In this document: positions 1 through 8,804 of the stretch, one piece after another
How positions within the stretch are numbered: position 1 is the stretch's first letter
How the letters are laid out: each line of letters opens with the position of its first letter
Origin: Bryobacteraceae bacterium
GTDB taxonomy: Bacteria; Acidobacteriota; Terriglobia; Bryobacterales; Bryobacteraceae
DNA length: 64,000 nt
Reading direction: 5' to 3'
Assembly (NCBI GenBank): GCA_025056455.1
Contig: JANWVY010000002.1
Location: 854,737-918,736, forward strand
The notes under the pieces: model-generated
Seen by the model: only the letters and a program-made list of their open reading frames with translations
What the model was told of the DNA's origin: nothing
The model's database searches: none
Made by a program: the position numbers and the translations under genes

Positions 1-488
1 TGGCCCGTAGTCACGCCCGCGGTGAGATGAACCAGCTGGACGTAATTGCGGCCATTTAAGGGCAGTTCCTGAACCGCACGTTTCTGCACCACTTCGCCAA
101 ATTCCGAGCTATTGGCGCGCACGAGCGGAGCGGCCTCTTCGACTGTAACCGTTTCGGCGACGTCACCTACGGACAAGGTAAAGTCAATCCGCGCCTTCTG
201 GTCCACTTGCAGGTTGACGCCGGTTCGATCAATGGACTTAAACCCGGTGGCTTTGCAGTTGACCGTGTAATTGCCAAGCGGCATGTTCGGCAGTTCGTAC
301 TCGCCCTCGGCGTTGGTCCTAACCTCACGCCGGAAACCGGTGTCTTGATTGGTAAACGTCACCGTTGCACCGGGGATCACTGCGCCACTAGCATCCCGGA
401 CAGTACCCAGAAATGTTCCTGAAGAGGATTGCCCGAAGACAGAATCCGAGAGCGAACCTAAAAACAAAACCACAAGCCGAAGAAGCAT
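1..488 (-). CDS. TonB-dependent receptor, N-terminal part (Oar-like)
   Basis: This is the first 162 codons of an outer-membrane receptor that runs off the left edge. Translating the minus strand from the ATG at 488 gives a signal peptide ending near VFGQ. A carboxypeptidase-regulatory-like beta-sandwich follows (GTVRDASGAVIPGATVTF, then the NAEGEYELPNMPLGNYTV stretch), and then the start of the plug domain with LPLNGRNYVQLVHLTAGV. The LPLNGRN motif is typical of the very large TonB receptor family expanded in Acidobacteria. Such proteins normally run to about 1,000-1,200 residues and take up large substrates using ExbBD-TonB energy; the substrate cannot be read from this piece. It is divergent from the amidohydrolase pair. 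A Shine-Dalgarno sequence AAGGAGG sits just upstream of the ATG. Confidence 0.9.
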   Translation of the reverse strand, partial: MLLRLVVLFLGSLSDSVFGQSSSGTFLGTVRDASGAVIPGATVTFTNQDTGFRREVRTNAEGEYELPNMPLGNYTVNCKATGFKSIDRTGVNLQVDQKARIDFTLSVGDVAETVTVEEAAPLVRANSSEFGEVVQKRAVQELPLNGRNYVQLVHLTAGVTTG

Positions 489-508
489 GACCCCTCCTTA
501 TTGGCGTG

Positions 509-536
509 ATTATACCTGAAACCTCCAAAAAGACAA
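509..536 (-). promoter_or_regulatory. Sigma70-type promoter of the TonB receptor gene
   Basis: On the minus strand a TTGTCT box (531-536) and a perfect TATAAT box (509-514) are separated by 16 bases. They lie about 20 bases upstream of the AAGGAGG ribosome site and the ATG at 488. Position and spacing fit a housekeeping promoter. It sits in the 80-base gap shared with the divergent amidohydrolase gene, whose own promoter is not obvious. Confidence 0.6.
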
Positions 537-568
537 GGCGACGCGGCTTGCTACACTTGAGAATTCTG

Positions 569-1873
569 ATGCGGCGCTGGGTATTTGAGTGGTTGCTAGT
601 TTTCGCTGGATCAAACCTGTCTTTGGGTGCGCAACCCACACCCATCGCGTTCGTCGGGGCGCGGGTTATCCCGATTACGGGAAGCGAAATCCCCAACGGG
701 ATTGTCGTGATCCAGAACGGCAAAATCCTTGCTGTGGGCGGGCCGTCAACACCAGTTCCGGCGCGTGCGCGGCGCATCGACGCGCGCAACAAAGTGATTC
801 TGCCGGGTCTTGTCGATACGCACAGCCATATCGGGGCGGTGGAAGGGGGAGATTTCAGTGCGGCGCTTCATCCCGACGTCCGGGCGCTGGACTCGATTAA
901 CGTCCGCGATGCGCGCATTCAAAAAGCGCAAGCCGGGGGGATCACCACCGTGAACATCATGCCGGGCTCTAGCCTGTTGATGAGCGGTCAGACGATCTAT
1001 TTGAAGCTTCGAGACGGCAAGACCATTGAGGATCTCCTCATTCCGGGGCCTGACGGCAAGCCGGCTGGGGGAATGAAGATGGCCAACGGCACCAATCCGC
1101 GAGGCGCTCCCCCGCGTCCTGGCACGCGGGCCAAGGCAGCGGCGCTCATGCGAGAGCAATTTTTAAAGGCGCAGGAGTATCGCGAGAAGCTGCGGGCAGC
1201 GGCAGGCGACGCATCGAAGCTGCCTCCGCGAGATCTGCGCATGGAAGCGCTCGTGGAAATCTTAGATGGCAAACGCGTGGTGCATTTCCATACGCACCGC
1301 CACGACGATATTCTGACGGCGCTCCGGCTGGCCAGAGAATTTCAGTTTCGGGTGGTTTTACAGCACGTCAGCGACGGATGGGCGGTGGCTGAGGAAATTG
1401 CTGCGGCCAAAGCTCCTTGCTCGCTGATTGTGATCGATTCTCCGGGTGGCAAGCTCGAAACCAAGGACAACAACTACGGCACGGCGGCGGTTCTAGACCG
1501 AGCGGGAGTGCTAGTGGGTTTTCATACCGATGACAGCGTGACGGACTCGCGTTTCTTTCTACGCTCAGCGGCTCTGGCCGTGCGGGCCGGTTTATCGCGC
1601 GAGAAGGCGCTCTACGCCATGACCATGGCTGGAGCCATCATGCTTGACCTGGAAAAGCGGATTGGCTCGCTGGAACCGGGCAAGGACGCTGACCTGATTT
1701 TGCTGGATGGCGATCCGCTAAGCATCTACACACATGTGCTCGAGACGTGGGTGGATGGGGTGAAGGTGTTTGACCGCGAGGATCCGAAAGACCGGCTTTA
1801 CGCTACCGGCGGTTACGGCGCGAGTCACGACCAGAGTGAACACGTGCATCTGTGCGGCCAGGAGGTCGAGTAA
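569..1873 (+). CDS. Secreted metal-dependent amidohydrolase (imidazolonepropionase-like)
   Basis: This is a 434-residue amidohydrolase-superfamily enzyme. The start at 569 gives MRRWVFEWLLVFAGSNLSLGA, a plausible signal peptide; in-frame codons further upstream add only polar residues. The metal-site sequences are present: a DTHSH motif after the first strand, a histidine-rich VVHFHTHRHDD stretch, LQHVSDGW, and FHTDDSV near the end. The C-terminal PGKDADLILLDGDP motif is the usual return strand of the composite beta-sandwich. Family members hydrolyse cyclic amides, dipeptides or related C-N bonds; the substrate here is unknown. The next gene begins one base after the stop codon and encodes a degenerate paralogue, so the two products may work as a pair in the periplasm. 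Confidence 0.85.
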   Translation: MRRWVFEWLLVFAGSNLSLGAQPTPIAFVGARVIPITGSEIPNGIVVIQNGKILAVGGPSTPVPARARRIDARNKVILPGLVDTHSHIGAVEGGDFSAALHPDVRALDSINVRDARIQKAQAGGITTVNIMPGSSLLMSGQTIYLKLRDGKTIEDLLIPGPDGKPAGGMKMANGTNPRGAPPRPGTRAKAAALMREQFLKAQEYREKLRAAAGDASKLPPRDLRMEALVEILDGKRVVHFHTHRHDDILTALRLAREFQFRVVLQHVSDGWAVAEEIAAAKAPCSLIVIDSPGGKLETKDNNYGTAAVLDRAGVLVGFHTDDSVTDSRFFLRSAALAVRAGLSREKALYAMTMAGAIMLDLEKRIGSLEPGKDADLILLDGDPLSIYTHVLETWVDGVKVFDREDPKDRLYATGGYGASHDQSEHVHLCGQEVE

Positions 1874-1874
1874 G

Positions 1875-3053
1875 ATGCGCCGATGGATTGCCGTCTTGCT
1901 GTTCTCCTCTGGCTTACAGGCGCGCATTGCTATACGCGGGGATCTGGTGTACACCATGGCAGGCCCTCCAATTGCAGACGGCGTTGTGCTGGTGCGCGAG
2001 GGCAAAATCGAGCGTGTTGGCGCTGCTTCTCTGGTCCCGATTCCGGACGGATACCGGATGATGCGGGCCAAAGTAGTGACGCCGGGATTGATCGATGCCC
2101 GAACTGTGGTCGGCCTGGCCGGTTGGCTGAACCAGGCGCAGGACCAGGAACAACTGGAACGCAGCGCGGCCATTCAACCCGAGTTACGCGCCATCGACGC
2201 CTACAACCCCCGCGATGAGCTGGTTGCTTTTCTGCGAAAGTTCGGTATTACGACGATTCATACGGGCCATGCTCCGGGGGCACTTGTCTCGGGGCAAACC
2301 ATGATCGTAAAAACCTATGGCGGCAACGTCGAGAAGGCGTTAGTGAAAGCCGAGGCGATGGTGGCTGCGGCGCTAGGGGCGGGAGCCAAGGCGGAACCGG
2401 GCAAATCGCCAGGGTCGAATCCCAAGGCTGTGGCGATGCTCCGGGGAGAACTGGTCCGGGCGCAAGAATACGCCGCCAAAAAAGAGAAGGCGCGCGATTT
2501 GAAGCTGGAAGTGCTAGCACGCGTGCTGAGTGGAGAGCTCCCGCTGTTGATAAACGTCAACCGAGCACATGACATTCTCACGGCGTTGCGAATCGCCTCA
2601 GAATTTCGCATCCGGCTGGTGCTGGATAGCGCAGCCGAAGCCTATGAAGTGATCGACTCGATCCGGGCGTCTGGATTTCCTGTCATTCTGCATCCCACCA
2701 TGGCGCGGGCTGCGGGCGACCTGCAGAATGTGAGCGTGGAGACGGCAGCCAAGCTCGTGGCCGCGGGAATCCCCGTCGCCCTACAAAGCGGATATGAAAG
2801 CTATGTGCCCAAGACGCGGGTTGTGCTCTTTGAAGCGGCGCTGGCAGCAGCGAACGGCCTGACCAGAGAACAGGCCTTGGCCCTCATCACGCGGGAGGCG
2901 GCGCGGCTGCTGGGGATTGAGGCGCGCGTGGGAACGCTCGAAACCGGAAAAGACGCCGACCTGGCGCTCTACGACGGTGATCCTTTTGAGCACACCAGCC
3001 ACTGCATTGGCGTGATCATCAACGGGGAAGTGGCCAGCGAGTCCCCGATCTAG
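1875..3053 (+). CDS. Amidohydrolase-like protein lacking the metal-binding residues
   Basis: This 392-residue paralogue of the upstream amidohydrolase follows after one base. The ATG at 1875 gives a signal-like start (MRRWIAVLLFSSGLQA). The fold is recognisable throughout: TPGLIDARTVVGLAG, LVSGQTMIVKTYGG, HDILTALRIASEF, and GKDADLALYDGDP. The metal ligands, however, are gone. DTHSH of the neighbour is DARTV here, HFHTHRHDD is INVNRAHD, the QHVSD strand is DSAAE, and FHTDD is LQSGYES. It is therefore probably not a hydrolase in its own right and may be a regulatory or structural subunit of the upstream enzyme. Loss of every ligand while the reading frame stays intact argues against simple decay. 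Confidence 0.8.
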   Translation: MRRWIAVLLFSSGLQARIAIRGDLVYTMAGPPIADGVVLVREGKIERVGAASLVPIPDGYRMMRAKVVTPGLIDARTVVGLAGWLNQAQDQEQLERSAAIQPELRAIDAYNPRDELVAFLRKFGITTIHTGHAPGALVSGQTMIVKTYGGNVEKALVKAEAMVAAALGAGAKAEPGKSPGSNPKAVAMLRGELVRAQEYAAKKEKARDLKLEVLARVLSGELPLLINVNRAHDILTALRIASEFRIRLVLDSAAEAYEVIDSIRASGFPVILHPTMARAAGDLQNVSVETAAKLVAAGIPVALQSGYESYVPKTRVVLFEAALAAANGLTREQALALITREAARLLGIEARVGTLETGKDADLALYDGDPFEHTSHCIGVIINGEVASESPI

Positions 3054-3141
3054 GCCTGTTTGGCAGCCTTGTCCTCAATTTGCAAAATTTGACAATCTCT
3101 CGAAATCTTTCCGCTGGGTTGTTGCGTCTACACAAGTGAAT

Positions 3142-3178
3142 CCGGCTGCTTGCAGCCGGCCCGCGACCGAGAGCGGGC
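3142..3178 (+). promoter_or_regulatory. Two tandem GC-rich hairpins in the leader of the zinc-ribbon gene
   Basis: Two abutting inverted repeats lie 25-60 bases before the small gene at 3203. CCGGCTG and CAGCCGG (3142-3159) enclose a 4-base loop, and GCCCGC and GCGGGC (3159-3178) enclose 8 bases. No T-run follows, so these are not a classical terminator of the amidohydrolase operon. A TTGACA box at 3089-3094 could be a -35 element for a leader transcript, but its -10 is poor. The function is unknown; a structured 5' leader is possible. Confidence 0.4.
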
Positions 3179-3202
3179 TAGCGGAAAGAGAGGGCTAAAA
3201 AG

Positions 3203-3418
3203 ATGATCCCCACTTTGTCCATGAACTATCGATCTACGCCCCAGTTGGCAGTGGAACAGACCGGCCTGGTGTACTGCCCGATCTGCACGCACACCGTTGA
3301 GGCCACCATTGTGGTGGGGCGCAAGTCGACCTACGTCATGCCTGGGCAGAAATGTAGCCGCTGCAAATCTTCGCTCGACGCAGGCTATGTGATGCGCGTG
3401 GGCCAGGCCGCCGCTTAG
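3203..3418 (+). CDS. Small zinc-ribbon protein
   Basis: This is a 71-residue protein with two CxxC knuckles, CPIC near residue 25 and CSRC near residue 50. They are separated by a strand-rich segment, as in rubredoxin-like zinc ribbons. It has no signal peptide and no membrane segment, so it is probably cytoplasmic. A purine-rich Shine-Dalgarno region (AGAGAGGG) precedes the ATG. It stands alone between the amidohydrolase pair and a convergent gene, behind a hairpin-containing leader. The family is not recognised. A zinc-binding accessory role is inferred only from the cysteine pattern. Confidence 0.6.
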   Translation: MIPTLSMNYRSTPQLAVEQTGLVYCPICTHTVEATIVVGRKSTYVMPGQKCSRCKSSLDAGYVMRVGQAAA

Positions 3419-3499
3419 GGTGTCCCTTCAAAAGCGATTCCTCAAGCGGGCCTGGGGGCTCGGGCAGTGCGCCGGGCAAAAGATCTCGCCAGGAGCCAG

Positions 3500-5965
3500 C
3501 TAGCGTGCTTCCGCCGCCCGTTGTGCAAAAACCTGGCGCGCCATGCGGAACTGTTCGAACACGTGCTGCTTTTCCTTTTCCGAGCGCCAGCCGGGGTGTT
3601 GCTCTGCCTGCTGGATGGTCTCATCTACGAAGCGGAGAAAATATTCCGCGTCTTGGCGGGAGCGAATGGGGCGCTTTCCGGTGTAGATGTAGATGGGACC
3701 GGATTCCCCGATGACGAAACTATCGTCAATGGGGTGCTGTGGCTGGCTGTTGGAGGCGCGCACGGTTAGCCAGGCGCTCCGAGTAATCGGGATTTTCTTG
3801 TGTATCTCGGCAGAGTTGCCCTGAACCGCGATCCTCTCAACGACCTTGCCGTTCAGAAAAACCTCCAGTTTCTCCAGCGGCACTATGGAGTCGACGCGAG
3901 CCGTCAACTGGACCTCGCCGCCGGAATCCGGGAGGTGGATTTCGTCACCGGGAATCCGGCCATCGACTTCGACGCGCAGCAAAGGTCCGTTGGTGACGAT
4001 GGTCCGGCCCTTCCGAATGGCGTCGACCCAGCGGCTCCATTCCAGCCGGTCGCCGAGGTAGGCGTAAATCCGACTAGAGCCAAGAATTGGCGTGGCATGC
4101 AGGCCGAGGATGGAGTCCTCGCCCGCTGAAGCCGTCACCTTGAAACCGCAGTTGAGCGAGCGGTGCCAGATTTCGCCTGTAGCGACCATGTGTTGTGCGC
4201 TGGTAAGCACTTCAAGGTAATCAAAGGTTTCAAGCGCAAGATCGATGGCATAGCCGCGGGTGGAGGCAGTCTGCATTTTGACCGGGTCGCTCGTGAAGGG
4301 GTGGACGTAACCGCCCAAAGCTCCCTGCGCCCGGGCCATACGAAAGACGTCGGTGTTGGAAGGGTAGAGACTTTCGATCGCCGAGCCCTCGTAGCCGGTG
4401 GTAAAGGGCGAGATCAGATGCTGGGTGAGGTTGATGAAATTCACGTGGCCGTAGAAGGGAGGCCGGTACTCCTGATTAAAAGTGAGCAGATGCTCAGCCG
4501 TGGAGAGTCGATGGGGGCGGCTCTGTTCGAAGTACTGAACGTCGAAGACGCGGTGATCCTTGTTGGCGATTTTCTCACCAACCATCGCCAGATCCTCGGC
4601 CCGGGCCATAAACAGGAGGTTTTCGGGGGTATTGTGCAGGTTGCCACCATAGTTCAGATGGACGTGATCACTGCCACTCCACCAGCCTAGAGCCTTCATC
4701 CGGGTGAGTGGCTTGAGGTCAATTTCCGTTAGGGTGACGGCACCAGCACGGATGGGAATTTTGCGCTGGATAGGGAAGTACTCGATGCCGCGAGCCGCTT
4801 CTAAAATCGCCTCGCCCGGCGGGAGGTCCACCGTGAATTCACCTTCGGCATGAAAAAAATCGCGCAAGGCATGCCGGCCCGCCACGCGCTGGAAGGCTGT
4901 TGGAGGCGTGTAGCTTTTGCCGTCGGCCCCCGTCAAATAGAAGCGGGCTGCGCCCTGGATCCGTACGTGGAGGGTACCCATGGGCCGCCGGTAAACGCGC
5001 CGCCGGATTTCGACCTTGCGTTCTTCTCCTCCAAAGGTTTTTAAAAGGCGGAGGTCGGAGAGTCCATTCTGGTTGGAGATGTAGGCAATCCACTCGCCGT
5101 CAGGGGACCATCGCGGATCGAAGTGATCAAAGTCGCCAAAGGTAAGCTGGTAGGGCTCACCGCCCGCGGCAGGGAGCACGTAGAGGTTGTTGTATTGGCT
5201 GCCGCGGTGGGAGCTGTAGAGAATGCGCTTTCCGTCGGGCGACCATTGCGGCTGGGTGCGATAAAGTGTTTCTTCTCGCAGAAGCAAACGCGCCTTGGAC
5301 ATAGCGTCTGGCTCCACAGGCGCCCTCCAAATGCCACCCGATCCGAGGGGAATCCCGCGATTGGAAACCAGCAGCAGCTCTTTGCCGTCTGGCGACCAGC
5401 ACGGAGAGATGTGATCGTCGTTCACGCTGAAATAGAGCCGGGGGCGGCCAAACGAATTGGGTGTTGTGAGGAGTGCGGGTGGGCCGATTTTGCCCTGGTC
5501 GAAGTTCACGACGTAGACGTGAAAGGTATTGCCGGGCTTGTTTGTCACCCAAGCGAGCTGGCGGCCGTCGGGCGAAAATACCGGGTCAAGGTGGATATCG
5601 CCGCCACGGGTGAGTGCTGTGCTTTCGCCGGTCTTCAAATCAAGCAACATGATGTTGACTCCTTGCGAGTCTTCCGCTGTGTAAACGATCCAGCGGCCAT
5701 CAGGAGACCAGGCCGGTGAGCTGTCGTAGGTGGGGTTCGCTGTCAGCTCGTAGGCGGTTGAATCGCCGACCGCAATCTTCCAAATCGACCCGGACATAGC
5801 GAAGGCGATGTATTTGCCATCGGGTGACCAGGCGGGCCGCCAGGGTGTACTGGCAGATTGAGGAACGTAATAGCTGTAGAGATAGCCAGTGGCAAACTTT
5901 GCGCGGGGCGCAGCCCAACATCCAGAAACAAGAATCAAAGCTACGAGGCAGCGCATGGCTGCCAT
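3500..5965 (-). CDS. PD40 beta-propeller fused to a CehA/McbA-type hydrolase domain
   Basis: This is an 821-residue exported protein. The ATG at 5965 gives MAAMRCLVALILVSGCWA, a signal peptide, and avoids overlap with rnr. The first half contains at least six TolB/PD40 repeats with the core WSPDGK/WSPDGRWIVY, forming a beta-propeller. The second half, from about residue 430, resembles the PHP-like CehA/McbA metallohydrolases. It has GSDHVHLNYGGN (metal-binding HxH), a YVHPF motif, and a late TNGPLLRVEVDG strand followed by an Ig-like end. CehA and McbA act on carbaryl or modify microcin; acidobacterial homologues have unknown substrates. The fusion suggests a secreted hydrolase with a substrate-binding propeller. 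It lies 28 bases downstream of rnr on the same strand. Confidence 0.8.
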   Translation of the reverse strand: MAAMRCLVALILVSGCWAAPRAKFATGYLYSYYVPQSASTPWRPAWSPDGKYIAFAMSGSIWKIAVGDSTAYELTANPTYDSSPAWSPDGRWIVYTAEDSQGVNIMLLDLKTGESTALTRGGDIHLDPVFSPDGRQLAWVTNKPGNTFHVYVVNFDQGKIGPPALLTTPNSFGRPRLYFSVNDDHISPCWSPDGKELLLVSNRGIPLGSGGIWRAPVEPDAMSKARLLLREETLYRTQPQWSPDGKRILYSSHRGSQYNNLYVLPAAGGEPYQLTFGDFDHFDPRWSPDGEWIAYISNQNGLSDLRLLKTFGGEERKVEIRRRVYRRPMGTLHVRIQGAARFYLTGADGKSYTPPTAFQRVAGRHALRDFFHAEGEFTVDLPPGEAILEAARGIEYFPIQRKIPIRAGAVTLTEIDLKPLTRMKALGWWSGSDHVHLNYGGNLHNTPENLLFMARAEDLAMVGEKIANKDHRVFDVQYFEQSRPHRLSTAEHLLTFNQEYRPPFYGHVNFINLTQHLISPFTTGYEGSAIESLYPSNTDVFRMARAQGALGGYVHPFTSDPVKMQTASTRGYAIDLALETFDYLEVLTSAQHMVATGEIWHRSLNCGFKVTASAGEDSILGLHATPILGSSRIYAYLGDRLEWSRWVDAIRKGRTIVTNGPLLRVEVDGRIPGDEIHLPDSGGEVQLTARVDSIVPLEKLEVFLNGKVVERIAVQGNSAEIHKKIPITRSAWLTVRASNSQPQHPIDDSFVIGESGPIYIYTGKRPIRSRQDAEYFLRFVDETIQQAEQHPGWRSEKEKQHVFEQFRMARQVFAQRAAEAR

Positions 5966-5993
5966 TATCCACCAGCATGAGCCGAGGATGCCC

Positions 5994-8288
5994 CTACGAC
6001 GAGCGGGGCAGCTTCCGGCGTCTCTTCGTGGGGTTGTCTTCGACAAGGGAAAACTGAAGTTTCTTCTCTACGGCGTGGACGCGGTCCAGGCACACGCGCA
6101 CGCGGTCGCCGATGCGGAAGACGCGTTTGGATCGCTCGCCGATGATTTCTCGCGTGCTTTCGCGATAGCGGAAGCGATCCTGAGGAAGGGTTTCAATTGG
6201 GACGAGTCCTTCCACAAACAGGTTTTCGAGTTCCACGAAAAAACCATACTTGGCGGTTTGGATGATCAAGGCAGGAAACTCCTGGCCTACTCGGTCCGCC
6301 ATAAATTTGAGTTTTTTCCACTCCACAAGCTCGCGTTCGGCCTCGGCCGCACGGCGCTCAGTAAAAGAGTTGTCTTCAGCGATTTCCTTTAAATCAGCGG
6401 CGGAAAACGGCGCTTCAGCGCCATCAAGCCACCGGCTCAGAATGCGGTGCACGACCAAGTCCGGGTAGCGGCGAATGGGGGAGGTGAAGTGAGTGTAGCA
6501 GGGTGCCGCCAGTGCGAAATGCCCGCAATTGTTTTCGCTGTAGCGAGCTTGTTTGAGGGAACGGAGCATCAGGTAGTTGAGAATCCGCTCCTCGGGCTTA
6601 CCTTCAAGCTTCTGGATGAGCTTCTGGTAGTGGCGCGAAGAAACAGCCACTCGCTCTTCCAGCAGCAAATCCTTCCGCACTTTGCGGCCATCGCGGTGAC
6701 GGTCGACATGGGGATAGCGGCGAACGGCGACCGGGCCGACGCCGAGGGAATAGCCAAAGTGCGCTGCCAGGAGCTCGAAGTCGGCGACGCGCTTGGCGTC
6801 CGGTGGCTCATGGATGCGATAAATGCTCGGCCAGCCGAGATTCTCAAGATGGGTGGCGACCGCCTCGTTCGCGGCGAGCATAAACTCTTCAATGATGCGG
6901 TGGGCGATGTTGCGGGGCGCGCGGCGCAGGCCCACCATTTCACCGAACTCATCGAACTCGATGAGCGGCTCGGGTAGATCGAAGTCAATTGAGCCCCGTC
7001 GCATGCGCCTGCGGTTGAGAATCCCGGCTAGCTCTTTCATGGCTTCAAACAGCGGAACGAGGGGCTGATAGCGCTCTCTTTGGGCGGGATCGCCCTCCAA
7101 CAACAGATGCACTTGGGTATAGGTCATCCGCTCGACGCTGCGGATGACGCCCCGCGTGAATCTCTGGGCGACGATGTCGCCCTGGCGATCAATTTCCAGG
7201 AGGACGGACAGCACGAGGCGGTCGACGTGGGGTTTCAGCGAACAAATTTCCGCCGATAGCTCGATCGGCAGCATGGGAACAGCGCGGTCCGGGAAGTAGA
7301 CGCTCGTGCCGCGCCGGAGAGCTTCCCGGTCGATAGGAGTTCCAGGGAGGACGTAATGGCTTACATCAGCGATGTGGACCTGAAGGGCGAAGTTGCCATT
7401 CGGCAGGCGGTCCACCCATACGGCGTCATCAAAGTCACGGGCCGTCTCGCCGTCGATGGTGACGATGTTGAGATGACGAAAATCCTCCCTCGTTGTGAGT
7501 TCCTCGGGGGAAACCGATTGCGGGGCGCGCCGGGCTTGTTCGAGCACCTCCGGAGGGAAGCGGTGGGGGATATGGTGCTTGCGGATCATGATCTCCACGT
7601 CGAGACCAAAATCATCGGGATGACCGAGCACTTCGATGACACGGCCCGTCGCTTCGCCCGCAGCATGAGGGTATTCGAGAATCTCCACCTGCACGATCAG
7701 GCCATCGAGATCTTGCGGGCTGTGAATTTCTAGGGGGGCCGCGCCAAGCCGGTGGGCTGGTGTGGCCTCGGGCGGTAGTTCCATGCCTTGTGGGATGCGG
7801 ATCCATTGCTGGATGCGATCGTCGTGGGGAATAACGAAGGCTCCGCGACGGGTGAGACGGAATTCCCCCACCAGCTCGGCGTGCGCCCGCTCAAGAATTC
7901 GAACGATTTCTGCTTCTGCGCGCCCGCGTTCTCCGCTGCGGACAATGCGCACCAGCACGCGATCGCCGTGCATGGCCTTTTGCGCCTCACTTGGGGGTAA
8001 GAACAGGTCGCCGTTCAGGCCCTCGACAGGTGGATCCGCTAGGAGAAAGCCATAGCCATCGCGGTGGACGCTAAGGCGACCAGCCGCGTAGTCGCGGCTA
8101 AAGCGTGTAGCAACAAAGCGACCCGAACGAGTTTCGGCAAGCTCCCCTTTTCTGCGGAGCCGGGCCAGGGCCTGTTCGAGGTCCTCACGGGCCGCGCCTT
8201 TGGCGCCCAGTTCACGGACCAGTTGCTTGAAGCTGGCTTGGGAGTGAGGAAGCCGGCAGATGTGCTCCAGCAGTTCTTTGTCTGTCAT
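5994..8288 (-). CDS. rnr: Ribonuclease R
   Basis: This is a 764-residue 3'-to-5' exoribonuclease of the RNase II/R family, which degrades structured RNA and takes part in RNA quality control. It starts with a winged-helix segment ([11 protein letters not shown]), then cold-shock/OB regions around YGFLLADPP and GDRVLVRI. The RNB catalytic domain has [12 protein letters not shown], with the metal-binding aspartates, and HIADVSHYV. Next come [15 protein letters not shown] and a C-terminal S1 domain ([17 protein letters not shown]). It ends in a basic tail. Length and domain order are normal. The start codon at 8288 is only about 20 bases from the divergent DUF355 gene, so each promoter must lie within the other's coding sequence or in very little space. 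Confidence 0.95.
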   Translation of the reverse strand: MTDKELLEHICRLPHSQASFKQLVRELGAKGAAREDLEQALARLRRKGELAETRSGRFVATRFSRDYAAGRLSVHRDGYGFLLADPPVEGLNGDLFLPPSEAQKAMHGDRVLVRIVRSGERGRAEAEIVRILERAHAELVGEFRLTRRGAFVIPHDDRIQQWIRIPQGMELPPEATPAHRLGAAPLEIHSPQDLDGLIVQVEILEYPHAAGEATGRVIEVLGHPDDFGLDVEIMIRKHHIPHRFPPEVLEQARRAPQSVSPEELTTREDFRHLNIVTIDGETARDFDDAVWVDRLPNGNFALQVHIADVSHYVLPGTPIDREALRRGTSVYFPDRAVPMLPIELSAEICSLKPHVDRLVLSVLLEIDRQGDIVAQRFTRGVIRSVERMTYTQVHLLLEGDPAQRERYQPLVPLFEAMKELAGILNRRRMRRGSIDFDLPEPLIEFDEFGEMVGLRRAPRNIAHRIIEEFMLAANEAVATHLENLGWPSIYRIHEPPDAKRVADFELLAAHFGYSLGVGPVAVRRYPHVDRHRDGRKVRKDLLLEERVAVSSRHYQKLIQKLEGKPEERILNYLMLRSLKQARYSENNCGHFALAAPCYTHFTSPIRRYPDLVVHRILSRWLDGAEAPFSAADLKEIAEDNSFTERRAAEAERELVEWKKLKFMADRVGQEFPALIIQTAKYGFFVELENLFVEGLVPIETLPQDRFRYRESTREIIGERSKRVFRIGDRVRVCLDRVHAVEKKLQFSLVEDNPTKRRRKLPRSS

Positions 8289-8309
8289 CCGGCGTGGCTA
8301 CTAACTAGT

Positions 8310-8804
8310 ATGCTAGAGCTGATGGAAATCAAAGCAATCCGCCTAGACATTCCTTCTGGCGCCAATATCATTCTCGGCCAATCCCACTTTATTAAAACGG
8401 TCGAAGATCTGTATGAGGCGATTGTGAATACGGCTCCGCACATGAAATTCGGCATTGCCTTCAATGAAGCCTCGGGCGCTTGCTTGACGCGCGTGGATGG
8501 CAATGACGAAGAGCTTCAGTCCTCGGCTGTGAACCTCGCGCAAGCGCTCGGTGCTGGACATTGCTTCGTCATCGTGCTCAAGGAAGGATTTCCTATTCAT
8601 GTTCTGGGACGAATTAAAGAGGTCCCTGAAGTGGTTGGCCTCTACTGCGCGACTGCGAACCCAGTAGAAGTGATTGTAGTTGAGACCAGCCAGGGGCGGG
8701 GGATCTTAGGGGTAGTCGATGGATCCTCGCCCAAAGGCGTAGAGGATGCAGCAGGGAAGGAGTGGCGCCACCGGTTCCTCCGCCAGATTGGGTATAAGCG
8801 ATGA
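8310..8804 (+). CDS. DUF355 / adenosine-specific kinase family protein
   Basis: This is a 164-residue protein with the strongly conserved signature of the DUF355 family: [35 protein letters not shown], and GVYCATANP-type and DGSSPKGVE segments. Family structures from thermophiles suggested adenosine binding, hence the name 'adenosine-specific kinase'; the reaction is poorly established. The start is either the ATG at 8310 or the one at 8322 ([11 protein letters not shown]), which matches the usual family beginning better; neither has a strong ribosome site. The stop codon overlaps the ATG of the next gene (ATGA), indicating translational coupling with the epimerase-like protein. Confidence 0.8.
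   Translation: MLELMEIKAIRLDIPSGANIILGQSHFIKTVEDLYEAIVNTAPHMKFGIAFNEASGACLTRVDGNDEELQSSAVNLAQALGAGHCFVIVLKEGFPIHVLGRIKEVPEVVGLYCATANPVEVIVVETSQGRGILGVVDGSSPKGVEDAAGKEWRHRFLRQIGYKR

Noticed and set aside
4163-4690. A 175-codon plus-strand frame inside the PD40/CehA-like gene
   Set aside because: It is antisense to a recognised two-domain protein and has no family motif or signal.
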